Shown one piece after another: positions 62,346 to 64,000 of a stretch of DNA of 64,000 nucleotides. Source of the stretch: a bacterium BMS3Bbin05 (lineage in GTDB: Bacteria > Nitrospirota > Thermodesulfovibrionia > Thermodesulfovibrionales > BMS3Bbin05); the NCBI GenBank assembly GCA_002897855.1, contig BDTO01000036.1:1-64000 (forward strand), in the 5' to 3' direction. Under the pieces are notes generated by a model. That model searched no databases, was not told the origin of the DNA, and saw only the letters and a list, made by a program, of their open reading frames with translations. Every line of letters starts with the position of its first letter. Position 1 is the stretch's first letter. A program made the position numbers and the translations under genes.

Positions 62346-63367
62346 AAGTTGCAAAACTTTACAGTTATAACGATATCAGGATAGAAGAACAGCCCATTCC
62401 TGAAATCGGGCCGGATGAGGCGCTTGTCAGGACGAGGGCAAGCGGTATCTGCACAGGGGATGTCATGAAGTGGTACATAGAAAAAAAGGCGCCCATGGTG
62501 CTTGGCCATGAACCTGCGGGAGAGATAACCGATACAGGCAGGGATGCCGGACATTTTAACATTGGAGACAGGGTCTTCATTCATCACCATGCGCCATGTT
62601 TTGTCTGCAATTACTGTAAAAGGGGGGATTATGTCCAGTGTGCTACGTGGAAAAAATCCCGCATAATCCCGGGCGGCATATCGGAATATATACTCGTACC
62701 CGGGGGCAATCTAAAAAACGATACACACAAACTGCCCGATCATGTCTCATTTGAAGCCGCAACACTTATCGAACCCACGGCATGTGTTGTCAAGTCCATT
62801 AAAAGAGCCGGGATGTGCCCGGGTGACACCGTGCTGGTCATGGGCCTCGGTGTAATGGGGCTTCTTCACGTAATGATTGCAAAGAAATCGGGCGCCGGAA
62901 GGATTATCGGCGCCGACCTTGTCGGTTACAGGCTTGAAAAGGCTATTGAAGCAGGAGCTGATAATGTAATAGACATCGGTAAAACAGACCTCTTTAATGC
63001 CTTAAAGGGCTTTACAGATGGCAGGATGGCCCATATTGTTATAGTAGGACCGAACAGCGCCGATGCAATGAAGAAGGGCCTGTCGTGTGTTGCGGCAGGC
63101 GGAACGGTTGTTTTCTTTACGCCGTCCATGCCGGGAGAATCGATAAATATCGATCCTAACCAGTTGTATTTTAATGACATCAGTATAGTCACGAGCTATT
63201 CCTGCGGCCCCACTGATACAGCCGATGCGCTGGAATTAATCGAAAGCGGGGCAATCAGCGCCGACCTGCTCATAACACACCGTTTTTTTATCAATGATAC
63301 GGCAAAGGCATTCGAATTGACTGCACGGGCAAAGGAATCACTGAAAAATATCATAGTCTTTGATTAG
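62342..63367 (+). CDS. Zinc-dependent alcohol/polyol dehydrogenase (second of a pair)
   Basis: 341 residues. Catalytic zinc C37 (GICTGD) and H56 (GHEPAG), structural zinc C86, C89, C92 and C100 (APCFVCNYCKRGDYVQC). The Rossmann segment VLVMGLGVMGLLHVMIAKKSGA is near 175-195, with LIEPTACVVKS as the EP element. GTG start overlaps the preceding stop. It is clearly homologous to the upstream gene but diverged, so the two may be subunits or successive enzymes. Confidence 0.87.
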   Translation: MKVAKLYSYNDIRIEEQPIPEIGPDEALVRTRASGICTGDVMKWYIEKKAPMVLGHEPAGEITDTGRDAGHFNIGDRVFIHHHAPCFVCNYCKRGDYVQCATWKKSRIIPGGISEYILVPGGNLKNDTHKLPDHVSFEAATLIEPTACVVKSIKRAGMCPGDTVLVMGLGVMGLLHVMIAKKSGAGRIIGADLVGYRLEKAIEAGADNVIDIGKTDLFNALKGFTDGRMAHIVIVGPNSADAMKKGLSCVAAGGTVVFFTPSMPGESINIDPNQLYFNDISIVTSYSCGPTDTADALELIESGAISADLLITHRFFINDTAKAFELTARAKESLKNIIVFD

Positions 63368-63376
63368 GAGAATTTT

Positions 63377-63832
63377 ATGTCAAAAAAAAATATGCCCTCA
63401 TGCGACTGTAAGCATCGGATAATTTCAAAAAAAGGCCCCGTCGAAAAGAATCATATCTACAGGCATAAAGGTGATTATTCCTGGGCCGGGATAAAAACTG
63501 AATTATACAAACCCGAAGGAAATGACTGGTCATCGATTATAAGGCGGGTACTTATCGGCAGCCATGGAGAGAAGACAGGGTTTCATATCAGATATTTCGA
63601 GATCGAACCCGGGGGCTGCAGCAGTTTCGAAAGACACAGGCATGAACATGCCGTCATTGTAGTCAGAGGCCGGGGGGAAGTAAGGATTGGTCGCAATAAT
63701 TATACAGTGGGATTTCTTGATACGGTTTATATCAAGCCGGATACACCCCACCGGTTAAAGAATCCCTTCAAAGAGCCGTTTGGATTCCTCTGCATAGTAA
63801 ATGCGAAACGTGATGCCCCAATTCCTCTATAA
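63377..63832 (+). CDS. Cupin-domain protein
   Basis: 151 residues. The cupin core (about 60-145) has FERHRHEHAVIVVRGRGEVRIG with H87, H89 and H91 as metal-ligand candidates and KPDTPHRLKNP with H125. The N-terminal 50 residues carry SCDCKH and a short basic/aromatic stretch. It follows the dehydrogenase pair by 9 nt and so is probably in the same operon. Sugar isomerase, dioxygenase or binding functions are all possible. Confidence 0.82.
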   Translation: MSKKNMPSCDCKHRIISKKGPVEKNHIYRHKGDYSWAGIKTELYKPEGNDWSSIIRRVLIGSHGEKTGFHIRYFEIEPGGCSSFERHRHEHAVIVVRGRGEVRIGRNNYTVGFLDTVYIKPDTPHRLKNPFKEPFGFLCIVNAKRDAPIPL

Positions 63833-63847
63833 ACATGTTATTTAGTG

Positions 63848-63987
63848 TCTGTGTATAAATTCCCATTTTTTTATTTTTTATCATGTCCCGAAAGCGTTTT
63901 CGGGACACCCTAAACTTATTAAAAAGACTGGATTCCGGCTTAAGGACTGCCGGAATGACAGATAAAGAGACTGTCTTTATACACAGA
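63848..63987. repeat. Palindromic repeat family 1, copy E (at the window end)
   Basis: 140 nt with TCTGTGTATAAA/TTTATACACAGA ends. The inner hairpin is TGTCCCGAAA/TTTCGGGACA (10 bp), again different from copies C and D but still paired. The last bases (CTCTATTTAGAGT) resemble the linker before the next unit, so another copy may follow outside the window. Confidence 0.88.
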
Positions 63988-64000
63988 CTCTATTTAGAGT

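Overview
The window looks like chromosomal core DNA of a Gram-negative (diderm), probably anaerobic bacterium. Evidence for the envelope and respiration is a lipoprotein, a c-type haem sensor kinase, a prepilin peptidase and the debris of an outer-membrane barrel gene. An F-type ATP synthase operon with paired b'/b subunits but no a or c gene, a PyrD/PyrK pair, an Archaeoglobus-like IscS and a YeiH-type transporter point to a Nitrospirota or deltaproteobacterial (Desulfobacterota-like) lineage. No rRNA or marker gene settles this, so the taxonomy is inference. Apart from a possible recombinase tail at the left edge, no mobile element was recognised; the accessory material is several families of short palindromic intergenic repeats.

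Layout. 0-5.5 kb: recombinase tail, miaB-mtaB, a CCA-adding-type nucleotidyltransferase and ribD. 5.5-19.2 kb: a long minus-strand series with a PAS histidine kinase, prepilin peptidase, a coiled-coil protein, recG, nusA, rimP, an M50 protease, rimO, a DUF2062 protein, thiL, lon, hsp20 and galU. 19.2-24 kb: tRNA-Leu, a membrane channel-like protein, two tandem glycosyltransferases (one GpgS-like), tRNA-Arg, a DUF2155 lipoprotein and tRNA-Ser. 24-29.5 kb: an Rrf2-TusA-IscS-IscU operon, then greA-pyrK-pyrD-SAM hydrolase. 29.5-39 kb, plus strand: mutS, coaE, a haem-c sensor kinase, an NtrC-type regulator, then a canonical sigma-54 promoter driving a small membrane protein, a DUF5395-like protein, a YeiH transporter and a 58-residue protein, closed by a strong terminator. 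39-46.2 kb: a cation exchanger, a U32 protein, a GpgP/MpgP-like phosphatase, glycerate 2-kinase, a PLD-type cardiolipin synthase and a TPR protein. 46.6-52.5 kb: the atp operon (b', b, delta, alpha, gamma, beta, epsilon). 52.6-59.4 kb: a lysine-rich coiled-coil protein, ferredoxin, a copper-type ATPase, rnc, fabF, acpP and fabG. 59.4-64 kb: a tandem palindromic repeat array, larC, two zinc alcohol dehydrogenases and a cupin.

How genes work together. The two-component pair at 32.8-36.1 kb sits directly before the sigma-54 promoter, so haem/redox sensing probably controls the YeiH operon. The GpgS-like synthase at 21.5 kb and the phosphatase plus glycerate kinase at 42-44 kb look like one glucosylglycerate-type osmolyte pathway split over two loci. 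Three radical-SAM methylthiotransferases (miaB, mtaB, rimO) occur within 14 kb, with an Fe-S assembly operon 10 kb further on.

Most notable observations: an IscS lacking the PLP lysine (Gln instead) beside IscU; the haem-c/sigma-54/YeiH regulon with three unstudied small proteins; a promoter overlapped by an inverted repeat that would give a leaderless rrf2 mRNA; a repeat family with covarying helices, tandemly arrayed with a 149-bp period; and a repeat that encodes the C-terminus of the U32 protein.
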